Source of the DNA: BOG-1155 sp050012495
GTDB lineage: Bacteria; Desulfobacterota; Syntrophorhabdia; Syntrophorhabdales; WCHB1-27
DNA: 64,000 nt
NCBI GenBank assembly: GCA_050012495.1
Contig: JBEKHB010000016.1
Location: 1 to 64,000, forward strand
Direction: 5' to 3'
Position numbers and translations under genes: made by a program. This document shows, piece after piece, positions 53,100-60,489 of this stretch; positions within the stretch are counted from its first letter, which is position 1, and each line of letters begins with the position of its first letter. The notes below the pieces were generated by a model. That model did no database searches. It saw only the letters and a list, made by a program, of their open reading frames with translations, and was not told where the DNA came from.

Positions 53100-53507
53100 T
53101 CATTGCCGGTCACTCTCCAGGTTGTTCACGATCCTGTCGGCTTCCTTGAGAATTCTCAGTTCGACATAATCATACCGCGAAGAAGAATGATGATTGCCTA
53201 TGATCTCGCAGACCTTAGCAATTTTCTCACTGGGGAAATCGATGCTTTTGAGTAACTCTTCGGCAACGGGAGGTCCAAATTCTTCTTGTGTTTTTCCGTT
53301 GTTGTATCCGAGTGCTTCTTCAGACCGCTTAATGCCGATATCATGCAAAAGAGCAGAGGCAACGAGAACATCATGGTCGCAGCTCTCCGTATCCTCCATG
53401 ATCTCTTCAGCATACTTCAGGACCTCCAATGCATGCGTTATCCTTCGGAAATCATTCCCGAAGTAATCGACCAGCAGCTTTGCTACCCTCCCTTTGCAAT
53501 AATCCAC
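53100..53507 (-). CDS. HD-domain phosphohydrolase-like protein
   Basis: A 135-residue protein with the HD metal site: His in RRITHALEVLKYA, HD in ASALLHDIGIK, a further HH in IIGNHHSSS, and Asp in LKEADRIVNNLE. The pattern is that of small HD hydrolases acting on nucleotides. It lies 31 bp downstream of the ferredoxin gene on the same strand and may be the last gene of the hcp operon. The substrate is unknown. Confidence 0.8.
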   Translation of the reverse strand: MDYCKGRVAKLLVDYFGNDFRRITHALEVLKYAEEIMEDTESCDHDVLVASALLHDIGIKRSEEALGYNNGKTQEEFGPPVAEELLKSIDFPSEKIAKVCEIIGNHHSSSRYDYVELRILKEADRIVNNLESDRQ

Positions 53508-53538
53508 GCGTTCATCTCCTTTCCCGACTGATGGATGT

Positions 53539-54150
53539 CTATGCGACCGCCCGTTTCCGGAGTATGGCGCCTCTCCGGCTTATGAGGATCTCTTCGAGGG
53601 GAATAGCCTTATTGGACAGAGACACGGCCTTTCTCACGAGCATGGGGAGTTTCGAGCAGCAGGGCACCTCCATGTCGACGACGGTGATGCTCTTGATGCC
53701 GGCGGTCCTGAAGATCTCCGTGAACTTCTCCACGTATTCCTCTACGTCATCGAACTTGGGACAACCGAGCATGACCACCTTCCCGGGAAGAAGGTTCCGG
53801 TGGAACCCTGCGTAAGCGAGAGGCGTGCAGTCTGCCGCTATGAGGAGGTCAGCATTCCATAAGAAAGGCGCCGAGGGAGGTATGAGCCTGATCTGGACGG
53901 GCCAGTGGGTGAGGGCCGAGGGAACGTCCGCAGCCGGATCGAACTCGTCCGATTCTCTTTCCGTTATGGTGAGCGCCCCTTCGGGGCATTCGCCGAGACA
54001 GGCGCCGAGGCCGTCGCAATACGTTTCCGCGATAAGTTTCGCCTTTCCGTCGATTATCCGTATGGCGCCTTCCGCGCAGGCGGTCGCGCATTCCCCGCAG
54101 CCCGAGCAGCGCCCTTCATCTATCTCTATGATCTTTCTTCGTATCTTCAC
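53539..54150 (-). CDS. Ferredoxin-type 4Fe-4S protein associated with Hcp
   Basis: A 203-residue protein with two N-terminal cluster motifs followed by a conserved C-terminal domain (LLIAADCTPLAYAGFH, VVMLGCPKFDD, VDMEVPCCSKLP). The first motif is complete (CSGCGECATACAEG). The second reads CDGLGACLGECPEG, with Leu where the second Cys is expected, so it may hold a 3Fe or incomplete cluster. It lies 60 bp after hcp and probably donates electrons to it. Similar Fe-S proteins next to hcp are known in anaerobes. Confidence 0.8.
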   Translation of the reverse strand: MKIRRKIIEIDEGRCSGCGECATACAEGAIRIIDGKAKLIAETYCDGLGACLGECPEGALTITERESDEFDPAADVPSALTHWPVQIRLIPPSAPFLWNADLLIAADCTPLAYAGFHRNLLPGKVVMLGCPKFDDVEEYVEKFTEIFRTAGIKSITVVDMEVPCCSKLPMLVRKAVSLSNKAIPLEEILISRRGAILRKRAVA

Positions 54151-54210
54151 CTGTCTGTCAACTCCTCTTCCGGAGGGGCGGGTGAGCCACGCGCCCGCCC
54201 CTCGAGTCTT

Positions 54211-55839
54211 CTATCCCAGAATCGCCTTCAAATCCTCGTCCGGCGTCGAGACCGGCATGACGTTGAAGTTCTTCACGAGCACGTCGAGCACGGCGGGCGT
54301 GATGAACGCCGGAAGGGACGGCCCGAGCCTGATGTTCTTGATGCCCAGGGCGAAGAGGGAGAGCAATATGGCCACCGCCTTCTGCTCGTACCACGAGAGC
54401 ACCATGGAAAGGGGCAGATCGTTCACGCCCACGTTGAATGCACCGGCCAGGGCCTTCGCGATGGCCACCGCCGAATAGGCGTCGTTGCACTGGCCCACGT
54501 CGAGGAGGCGCGGGATGCCGCCGATATCGCCGAGGTCCTTGTCGAAGAAGCGAAATTTTCCACAGGCGAGGGTGAGGACGACACAGTCCTTCGGCACCTT
54601 CTCGACGAACTCGGTATAGTAGTTCCTGCCCGGCTTTGCCCCGTCGCAGCCCGCGACGAGGAAGAAGTGGCGGATGTTCTTGTTCTTGACCGCCTCGATG
54701 ACCGCTCCCGCGACGCCCATCACCGCATTCCTCGCAAACCCCACCATGACCGATTTGCCATTCCGGTCTTCCGTGAAGCCGGGCATGGAAAGGGCCTTTG
54801 CGATCACCGGAGAGAAGTCGAGGTCTATGATATGGGGCACCTCGGGCCAGCCGACGAGACCCGTGGTGAAAATGTTGTCTTTGTAAACCGGAGGCACCCT
54901 CATGAGGCAGTTGGTTGTCATGAGGATCGCACCGGGGAAGTCGGCGAACTCCTTCTGCTGGTTCTGCCACGCAGTTCCATAGTGGCCATAGAAATGCGGG
55001 TATTTCTTCAGCTCCGGATACCCGTGGGTGGGAAGCATCTCGCCATGGGTATAGACATCGATGCCCTTTCCCTCCGTCTGTTTCAGGAGCTCTTCGAGGT
55101 CCTTCAGGTCATGGCCGGAAATGAGGATGGCCTTGCCTTTCTTTGCGCCGAGAGGCACCCTGGTGGGAACGGGATGGCCGTAGGTTCCCGTATTCGCCGC
55201 GTCGAGCAGCTCCATGGCCCGGATGTTCGTCTCGCCTGTCTTCATGGCGAGTCCCACCCAATCGCCCATGGGGATGTCCGTCCTGTCGATTGCCGCGAGG
55301 GCCTCGAAGATGAACCTGTAGACGTCGTCGTCCGTCCGGCCGAGGATCCCCGCATGGTCCGCGTAAGCCGCGACCCCTTTAACGCCGAAGAGCACGATGT
55401 GCTTGAGTGAACGGATATCCGCGTTCTCGTCCATTGCCTGAAGGGGACCCAGTTTTTCGCCTTGGGCAACAAGGGCCTCGATAGAGCCCTCCGGTACGAA
55501 GGTCGCCGGTCCTGTGGAGATATTCCCCTTCCCCCCTGCCGCGCTCACCTTCCCCTTCAGGTCGTCGCGGAGGGTCACGGTCTTCTTCACGAGTTCCGCG
55601 ATCCTCCCGGCGTCGAAGTTTACGTTCGTGAGCGTCGAGAAAAGGGCCTTGCAGACGAAGGCATTGACCGGAGGCTCATTGATGCCCTTTTCCCGTCCCT
55701 CCAGGGCCACCTGCGAGAGCCCCTTGAGGGCATAGACGAGCAGATCCTGAAGGGCCGCCACGTCGGGCTGCTTGCCGCAGACGCCTATCTTCGTGCATCC
55801 TTTTCCACCCGCAGTCTGTTCACACTGGTAACAAAACAT
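54211..55839 (-). CDS. hcp: Hybrid-cluster protein (hydroxylamine / NO reductase), class I
   Basis: The ATG at 55839 follows AAAGGAG and gives 542 residues, normal for Hcp. The N-terminal cysteines are C3, C6, C15 and C21 (C-x2-C-x8-C-x5-C), the class I spacing found in anaerobes, which binds a cubane cluster. Ligands for the hybrid 4Fe-2S-2O cluster are expected in HGEMLPTHGYPELK, GHYGTAWQNQ, CDGAKPGRN and LACGKFRFF. The protein reduces nitric oxide or hydroxylamine and protects against nitrosative stress. An HcpR/FNR-type palindrome and -10 box lie upstream, and a ferredoxin-type gene follows. Confidence 0.95.
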   Translation of the reverse strand: MFCYQCEQTAGGKGCTKIGVCGKQPDVAALQDLLVYALKGLSQVALEGREKGINEPPVNAFVCKALFSTLTNVNFDAGRIAELVKKTVTLRDDLKGKVSAAGGKGNISTGPATFVPEGSIEALVAQGEKLGPLQAMDENADIRSLKHIVLFGVKGVAAYADHAGILGRTDDDVYRFIFEALAAIDRTDIPMGDWVGLAMKTGETNIRAMELLDAANTGTYGHPVPTRVPLGAKKGKAILISGHDLKDLEELLKQTEGKGIDVYTHGEMLPTHGYPELKKYPHFYGHYGTAWQNQQKEFADFPGAILMTTNCLMRVPPVYKDNIFTTGLVGWPEVPHIIDLDFSPVIAKALSMPGFTEDRNGKSVMVGFARNAVMGVAGAVIEAVKNKNIRHFFLVAGCDGAKPGRNYYTEFVEKVPKDCVVLTLACGKFRFFDKDLGDIGGIPRLLDVGQCNDAYSAVAIAKALAGAFNVGVNDLPLSMVLSWYEQKAVAILLSLFALGIKNIRLGPSLPAFITPAVLDVLVKNFNVMPVSTPDEDLKAILG

Positions 55840-55917
55840 ACTATTCTCCTTTTTTGGGGATATTGGTTTTGATGGTTTCACGCACGGCCATCTCCTTTCG
55901 CGTTGCTTGATAGAAAT

Positions 55918-55961
55918 AATATAAGCCCCAAGTGGGCTGAGCCGCCTTGACCTAAGTCAAG
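55918..55961 (-). promoter_or_regulatory. hcp promoter with HcpR-type palindrome
   Basis: CTTGACCTAAGTCAAG (55946-55961) is a perfect palindrome of the TTGAC-N4-GTCAA type assigned to HcpR, a CRP/FNR-family regulator of hcp genes. On the minus strand TATATT (55923-55918) forms the -10. A start near 55911 would put the palindrome centre about 42 bases upstream, the class II activator position. Confidence 0.7.
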
Positions 55962-56168
55962 AGAGTGGGGATTGAAAAGTTATGGGCGGTGAAGCCTTTT
56001 ACGGCACAGCAATTGTTCTGATCATGGAGATCGGGGACCTGGCTGCCGTTTATCAACGGGCGCCGAAACAAGGTAGCCGCAGAATCGCCGATCGGACAGT
56101 CGGATGATATTGTGAGCCGTCGAGGGCGACAAGGTAACGGCCGCCCGGCACCTGCTACTGCATGGTAA

Positions 56169-57215
56169 TCAGTTGCTTGCCGGCAGATAGATGTGGAAGG
56201 CGGTTCCTGCACCAGGTTCGCTGTATGCCATGATGTACCCCCCATGCTGTTTCACAATACCATATACAATGGAGAGGCCGAGGCCGGTTCCCTTGCCCAC
56301 GTCCTTCATAGTGAAGAAAGGATCGAAAGCCTTCTGAAGCGTTATTTCATCCATGCCGATCCCGGTATCGGTCACGGAGATGAGGGCATACGTTCCGGAC
56401 TTGCCGTACCCGTGAGTGCTCTCGAACGCGTCGTCGATCTCCGCCCGTTTCGTCTCTATCCGCAGCTGCCCTCCTTGGGGCATGGCATCACGCGCATTGG
56501 TCGTCAGGTGCATAAACACCTGGTCGATCAGCGTCATGTCCGCCATAACCGTGCTATCTTCACCGATGGCGATCTCGAGTGCTATGTTTTCAGGCAGGAG
56601 CCTCCGCAGGAGCTTCTCCACATCCCTCACGAGGAAGCTCACTTTATGGGGTTTCAGCTCAATCATCTGCTTTTTGCTGAACGCAAGCAGGCTCTGGGTG
56701 AGGTTGGCCGCCTTTCCGACAGACGTGAAGACCTGATCCACGTAGCTCCTGAGAGGATCAGCCGGACTTATTTTCATCTGAAGGAGGTTGGCAGAGCCCA
56801 TGACTGCAGTGAGGATGTTGTTGAAGTGATGGGCTATGCCGCCCGCCAAAATGCCGGTCGCCTCCATCTTCTGCGCCTGGAGGATCTGGGATCGTGCTAC
56901 CGATTTTTCTTTCCTTGGTTCCCGTTCCTGGCCCGCCATGAGGTTTTTCGGCAGGAACATGCCCTGGATCGCGGCCCGCAGGTCGAGGAACTCCTCGCCC
57001 TGGCATGTACTCTCTATTCCTCGCTTCAAGACTTCAAGGGCGTCGATGGCGTCGTAGCCATAGCCGAATATGGAGATGCCCGCGGCGTGCGCCATGAAGC
57101 CGGAATCGACAGGCTCGACTACGACGGCAAGCGGCATCTTGAGTTGCCTGCCGAGGAGGCGACGAATCTCGATGCAGGGCGGCGTAGATTCTTCGACCTT
57201 ACGCCGTCTCGCCAT
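56169..57215 (-). CDS. Histidine kinase with HicB-like N-terminal domain
   Basis: A 348-residue soluble kinase. Residues about 20-75 (MPLAVVVEPVDSGFMAHA and GYGYDAIDALEVLKRGIE) resemble a HicB/DUF1902-type fold rather than PAS. The kinase core has an H-box GGIAHHFNNILTAVMG: the phosphoacceptor His is present, but the acidic residue normally following it is His. ATP-binding motifs are ISVTDTGIGMDE and GKGTGLGLSIVYGIV. No receiver domain or response regulator is adjacent. Loss of the acidic residue may affect kinase or phosphatase activity; that is inference from family knowledge. Confidence 0.85.
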   Translation of the reverse strand: MARRRKVEESTPPCIEIRRLLGRQLKMPLAVVVEPVDSGFMAHAAGISIFGYGYDAIDALEVLKRGIESTCQGEEFLDLRAAIQGMFLPKNLMAGQEREPRKEKSVARSQILQAQKMEATGILAGGIAHHFNNILTAVMGSANLLQMKISPADPLRSYVDQVFTSVGKAANLTQSLLAFSKKQMIELKPHKVSFLVRDVEKLLRRLLPENIALEIAIGEDSTVMADMTLIDQVFMHLTTNARDAMPQGGQLRIETKRAEIDDAFESTHGYGKSGTYALISVTDTGIGMDEITLQKAFDPFFTMKDVGKGTGLGLSIVYGIVKQHGGYIMAYSEPGAGTAFHIYLPASN

Positions 57216-57300
57216 GTCTGCTTCCGTTATTAAGCCTTCCCGTCATTGCCGCAAGAGCCAATCTCATCATTTCCTTTCTCTGCCGGCCCGCTCCCCTGAA

Positions 57301-57330
57301 AATAAAAAGCCGCCCTTTATCCGGCGGCTT
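57301..57330 (-). terminator. Rho-independent terminator on the minus strand
   Basis: Read on the minus strand: AAGCCGCC-GGATAAAG-GGCGGCTT followed by TTTATTTT. The stem is a perfect 8 bp. It lies about 190 bp after the TOTE fragment and just upstream of the kinase gene, insulating the two. Confidence 0.75.
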
Positions 57331-57517
57331 GGCTATCTACTGGAGAAGACTCAATAAAACTATCCGAGATCCATCGCTCTCCGTTCCTATGGTCGCCCGC
57401 AGGCCGGCTTTTCCAGATCGCTTCATTAAGTTATACTATGACTCACACAGTGTCAAGAAAAATCGTACAGGTTCCGGAAAATTAGATTCCGGCTCATGGT
57501 TTATCTTTTCCGGCTCA

Positions 57518-57808
57518 CTACATCGTTGAGGTGAGAGTCGGGCGGAATCTCAACGCTATACCCCCTCTTGTCCCTTTTTTCTGATTTTCCCACATCTTTG
57601 GGAAGACATCGTCACGGCAGCGAAACAGCCGGATGAAAAGGGCAAGGCGCTCTTCGGAAGTTGTCAGCGGCTTTTCCGAAGCCGAAACCCCGAAAAAGTT
57701 CGGCGGCCCGCTCGTCGTAGACAAGGACTCCAGCTCTTGCAAGAGAGAGTGCCTTTCCTGCTCAAGCGCCGCCAGGCGGGCTCTGATCTGTTCGATGCGG
57801 GAGCTCAT
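57518..57808 (-). pseudogene. N-terminal fragment of a TOTE-conflict-system primase-type protein
   Basis: A 96-residue ORF starting with a coiled coil (RIEQIRARLAALEQERHSLL) and then LTTSEERLALFIRLFRCRDDVFPKMWE, matching the KIALFRSLFRGREDVYxxRW segment at the front of TOTE-system archaeo-eukaryotic primase/helicase proteins. Complete proteins are about 800-1000 residues. After KKGTRG the frame goes wrong within a run of five G (about 57560): removing one G restores GTRGYS, matching the family GKSGYS, but that frame also ends about 18 codons later. Both truncation and frameshift point to a dead remnant. Confidence 0.6.
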
Positions 57809-57832
57809 AGTGTCCGGGCGCTGCTGCTGTCA

Positions 57833-58108
57833 CTAAATCAGGTTGATCTGAATCCGTTTGCCTAACGCTTTTGCAACCCGCTTAAGCGTAGAGATCTTGA
57901 TGTCCACGGCGTGATTCTCAATCCTCGATATCGCCGTCTTCTGCGTGTGGACACGACTCGCCAGCTCTTCCTGCGTCAAACCGGCAGCCTCGCGGGCCTG
58001 CCGAAGGACTTCCCCGATTTTGAACTGTTCGTAGCCCTCCTCGTAACCCTCGGCGAACCCCTTGTCTCTCTTCTTTCTCTTGCTCACATAGCTGTCTAAG
58101 TCGCTCAT
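57833..58108 (-). CDS. HigA-type XRE antitoxin (orphan)
   Basis: A 91-residue protein: a charged N-terminal region (GFAEGYEEGYEQFKIGEVLR) and an XRE helix-turn-helix (REAAGLTQEELASRV, KTAISRIENHAVDIKISTL) ending KALGKRIQINL, a pattern typical of HigA antitoxins encoded behind HigB/RelE toxins. The ATG overlaps (ATGA) the stop of a vestigial toxin frame, so the toxin gene once preceded it. The remaining antitoxin seems intact and could still bind DNA. Confidence 0.8.
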   Translation of the reverse strand: MSDLDSYVSKRKKRDKGFAEGYEEGYEQFKIGEVLRQAREAAGLTQEELASRVHTQKTAISRIENHAVDIKISTLKRVAKALGKRIQINLI

Positions 58109-58191
58109 GACCTGGACCTCCTCGCAAAGTCTTTCTTATACGTTTCCGCCCGCTCTATTTCGTTCTCTGGCGTTTTTGACCTCTCGTGTGC
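58105..58191 (-). pseudogene. Vestigial C-terminus of a HigB/RelE toxin
   Basis: Translation of the minus strand up to the TGA that overlaps the antitoxin ATG gives 28 residues ending SKTPENEIERAETYKKDF and ARRSRS. KTPxxEIxxA is the C-terminal signature of HigB/RelE-type toxins (KKTQKTPxxEIxxAE). An in-frame stop at 58194-58192 precedes it and no upstream toxin sequence is recognisable, so only the tail survives. Confidence 0.6.
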
Positions 58192-58502
58192 TCATTACGA
58201 TAAGTTAACATCTCCGTTAACTTAATTCAAGGGGAAACCTAACGTATTCCTCAAAATAACCGGCGAGCCCTCAAGAATACTGTAAGCCATAGCCCCGGAG
58301 GTCCGATATAATGACAGAGTAATTCGGGTCAAAAAATACGGATATTAGAAAACGGTTAGAGACGAAAACATCTGCTCAAGTCCGAGTAACTGCGTGATTT
58401 TATTGGGGGCATTCCGAATAAAAAATACGGATATTACAAAAATATTAGAGGCATTTTAGAGGCGACCAATCTGCTTAAGTCTGTCTAACTACTTAAAATC
58501 AT
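58192..58502. repeat. Non-coding region with degenerate direct repeats
   Basis: AAAAAATACGGATATTA occurs at about 58334-58350 and 58423-58439. Similar following sequence (TTAGAGRC..., ...TCTGCTYAAGTC...) makes two units of roughly 80-88 bp arranged head to tail up to the tRNA. GTTAACATCTCCGTTAAC (58204-58221) is an inverted repeat in front of the toxin remnant. No gene is supported. Confidence 0.5.
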
Positions 58503-58579
58503 TGGTGGGCCGCGTAGGATTCGAACCTACGACCTCCTGATTAAGAGTCAGCTGCTCTACCGGACTGAGCTAGCGGCCC
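58503..58579 (-). tRNA. tRNA-Lys (anticodon CUU)
   Basis: The minus strand folds as a standard tRNA: acceptor GGGCCGC/GCGGCCC, D-loop AGCTCAGTCCGGTAGAGC, anticodon stem-loop CTGACTCTTAATCAG with anticodon CTT, T-arm GTAGGTTCGAATCCTAC and an encoded CCA end at 58505-58503. It is flanked on its 3' side by the repeat region and the decayed TOTE/HigAB genes, a common insertion position for mobile islands. Confidence 0.95.
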
Positions 58580-58657
58580 ACGATTTTGAGACTAAGGTTA
58601 TAGCATAATGTCTCCCAAAGCTCAAACGTTTTGCGGCATAGTGAGGCGCCGTGCAGC

Positions 58658-58732
58658 CCGGTGCGTGTCCTGAGCACGCGTAAGGACCAGAAGCCCGTTG
58701 CCCGCACCAGGTGTACGGAAAACACGCACCGG
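58658..58732 (+). other. Stem-loop with alternative pairing in the F0 operon leader
   Basis: CCGGTGCGTGT (58658-58668) pairs perfectly with ACACGCACCGG (58722-58732). Part of the left arm (GCGTG) can instead pair with CACGC at about 58675-58679. Mutually exclusive hairpins upstream of the atp genes could act as a leader structure or be a chance feature. Any promoter must lie upstream of 58658 for this to be transcribed. Confidence 0.35.
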
Positions 58733-58787
58733 ACAAAAAGCAATTGACTATTCAGGCGCTCCCGTGTTACATATGGGGGTGCTCGCT

Positions 58788-59030
58788 ATGGTCCGGAACG
58801 ATAAAAAGGAGATACTCGCCTCCTTTCTGACTTATGGTACCCTCGGTATAGAGATGGGGGTATCGCTGGCAATCGGCCTTGCTATAGGCTATTACCTTGA
58901 CCGTTATTTCGGCACTTCACCGGTTTTAACGCTTATATTTATGGTTTTCGGCCTGGTTGCCGGAATGAGGCGACTGTACGCGCTCTGGAAAAAGATGGAA
59001 GAGGACGATGAAAGAGACGACGGCAAGTGA
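58788..59030 (+). CDS. atpZ: AtpZ/AtpI-type ATP synthase accessory protein
   Basis: From the ATG of MVRNDKKEIL (after GGGGGTG) the protein has 80 residues with two transmembrane helices (about 20-40 and 45-65): LGIEMGVSLAIGLAIGYYLDRYFG, here split, and VLTLIFMVFGLVAGMRRLYALWKK. The GYYLD and GxxxGMRR pattern is that of AtpZ, which with AtpI assists assembly or imports magnesium or calcium. The open frame extends upstream, but the domain starts here; a start at 58773 is also possible. It overlaps the next gene by 23 bases. Confidence 0.8.
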   Translation: MVRNDKKEILASFLTYGTLGIEMGVSLAIGLAIGYYLDRYFGTSPVLTLIFMVFGLVAGMRRLYALWKKMEEDDERDDGK

Positions 59031-59397
59031 CATAGAGCGCATAAATGTGGGCATCCTTGTGCTCGGGTCAATTGCCTCAGGCCTGATCATGCGTGATTTC
59101 ACCTATGTGTTCAGCTTTGGCGTGGCGAGCGCGATGATAACCCTCAACTTTCGACTCCTTAAGAAGATCATGGAAGGTTTTTTCTCCGACGCCGGCCCCA
59201 GCAAGAAAAAGCTTCTCGTCAAGCTGCCCTTGAAATTTTTCGGTCTTACGGGGCTCGTGACAGTGATCGTGGTCTGGGGGAACGTCAATATTCTATTCTT
59301 CGTCATCGGGCTGTCGACGGTCTTTCTCTCCGTGGTCATAAGCCAGGTGATCGTCGTTTTTACGCCTTGTGCAAGGAGGAAACAAGATGGGGCATGA
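59008..59397 (+). CDS. atpI: ATP synthase subunit I
   Basis: A 129-residue membrane protein with about four hydrophobic segments (VGILVLGSIASGLI; VFSFGVASAMITLNF; FFGLTGLVTVIVVW; ILFFVIGLSTVFLSVVISQ). Length, topology and position before atpB identify it as AtpI, which helps assemble the c-ring. It overlaps atpZ upstream and atpB downstream (11 bases), implying translational coupling. Confidence 0.82.
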   Translation: MKETTASDIERINVGILVLGSIASGLIMRDFTYVFSFGVASAMITLNFRLLKKIMEGFFSDAGPSKKKLLVKLPLKFFGLTGLVTVIVVWGNVNILFFVIGLSTVFLSVVISQVIVVFTPCARRKQDGA

Positions 59398-60085
59398 ACA
59401 GTTCACGTGGGCTTCCCTGATACCGGGGCTCAGCTCACTCCCTCCCCATGTCTCGAACGGCATTATCGTCTCTGTCATACTTCTCGTGATCGTTATCCTC
59501 GGTTACGCGCAGTCTAAGAGGAAGGAGGATGATATCCTGCCTGACGACAGGCTGACGTTCAGGAATGTCCTGGAGCTTATGGTGGAGGCGATCTCCGACC
59601 TGGTGGAGCAAACGATGGGGCCTAGGGGCAAGGAGTTTATGCTCATCATCGGGACCCTGGGTCTTTTCATCCTTTTTAACAATCTCTCCGGCCTGGTGCC
59701 GGGTTTTCTCCCTGCCACGGATAACGTGAACACGACTTTTGCCTGTTCTCTCACCGTTTTCGTGATGACCCACTTTTACGGCATACGGGAGCACGGCCTG
59801 AACTACGTGAAGCAGTTTATGGGACCTATCTGGTGGCTCGCGCCGATCATGATCCCCATCGAGGTGATCGGTCATCTTTCAAGACCCCTTTCACTGGGGC
59901 TGAGACTTTTTGGCAACATCATGGGAGACCACCTCGTCACCGGCATATTCTTCATGCTTATCCCATTGTTCGTGCCCTTGATCGGCATGCTTCTCGGCAC
60001 GTTCGTCGCCCTTGTGCAGGCGTTTGTCTTTATGCTTTTGTCGATGGCTTATTTTTCGGGGGCTGTAGCTCACGAAGAACATTAA
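59387..60085 (+). CDS. atpB: F0 ATP synthase subunit a
   Basis: The ATG after AAGGAGGAAACAAG gives 232 residues. Five to six transmembrane helices are visible. The essential Arg lies in PLSLGLRLFGNIMGDHL, which faces the c-ring, and GTFVALVQAFVFMLLSMAY forms the last helix. It makes the ion half-channels of the rotary ATP synthase. It lies 30 bp before atpE. Confidence 0.95.
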   Translation: MGHEQFTWASLIPGLSSLPPHVSNGIIVSVILLVIVILGYAQSKRKEDDILPDDRLTFRNVLELMVEAISDLVEQTMGPRGKEFMLIIGTLGLFILFNNLSGLVPGFLPATDNVNTTFACSLTVFVMTHFYGIREHGLNYVKQFMGPIWWLAPIMIPIEVIGHLSRPLSLGLRLFGNIMGDHLVTGIFFMLIPLFVPLIGMLLGTFVALVQAFVFMLLSMAYFSGAVAHEEH

Positions 60086-60115
60086 TATACTATGATTAAG
60101 GGGGTGAAACGTATT

Positions 60116-60442
60116 ATGAGGAAAACATGGGTGGTTTTTATGCTTCTAGGCATCGCGCTGAGCCTTTCCAGCGGTGTCGCAATGGCGGCCGAGCCGACGG
60201 CAGGACTCGATTCGCAGGTCAAATCGATGATCGCGATTGCCGCGGGCATCGGCCTCGGCATTGCTGCTTTGGGTGGAGCCCTCGGTCAGGGCAGGGCAAT
60301 AGCCTCCGCGTTGGACGGCATCGGCAGGAACCCAGGGGCTGCGGGAAAAATTATTACCCCGATGATCATCGGTCTTGCCATGATCGAATCGCTGGTAATA
60401 TATTCGCTCGTTGTTTCGTTGCTTCTCTTCTTTAAGCTCTAA
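60116..60442 (+). CDS. atpE: F0 ATP synthase subunit c, with Na+-type ligand residues
   Basis: The ATG behind AAGGGGGTG gives 108 residues; an upstream ATG at 60092 overlaps that ribosome-binding site. The first 25 residues look like a cleavable signal (VVFMLLGIALSLSSGVAMAAEP), leaving a mature hairpin of about 80 residues. Helix one has the Gly-rich IGLGIAALGGALGQGRAI and helix two the ion-binding Glu in AMIESLVIYSLV. Gln in GQG, the Glu, the Ser after it and the Tyr five residues on match the Na+ ligand set described for Ilyobacter tartaricus (Q32, E65, S66, Y70), so sodium coupling is likely but inferred. Subunits b, delta and F1 are not in the window. Confidence 0.92.
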   Translation: MRKTWVVFMLLGIALSLSSGVAMAAEPTAGLDSQVKSMIAIAAGIGLGIAALGGALGQGRAIASALDGIGRNPGAAGKIITPMIIGLAMIESLVIYSLVVSLLLFFKL

Positions 60443-60489
60443 ATTCGTTATCTCAAGGTGGGGGCAGATGAGAATCTGCCCCAAATTCC

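Noticed and set aside
52686..53255. 189-codon ORF after the CheB-CheR-kinase gene
   Set aside because: It lacks a ribosome-binding site, overlaps the HD-domain gene antisense and resembles no family.
58222..58290. 22-codon minus-strand ORF (starting MAYSILEGSP) upstream of the HigB remnant
   Set aside because: There is no ribosome-binding site or recognised family; it could be a relic but cannot be supported.
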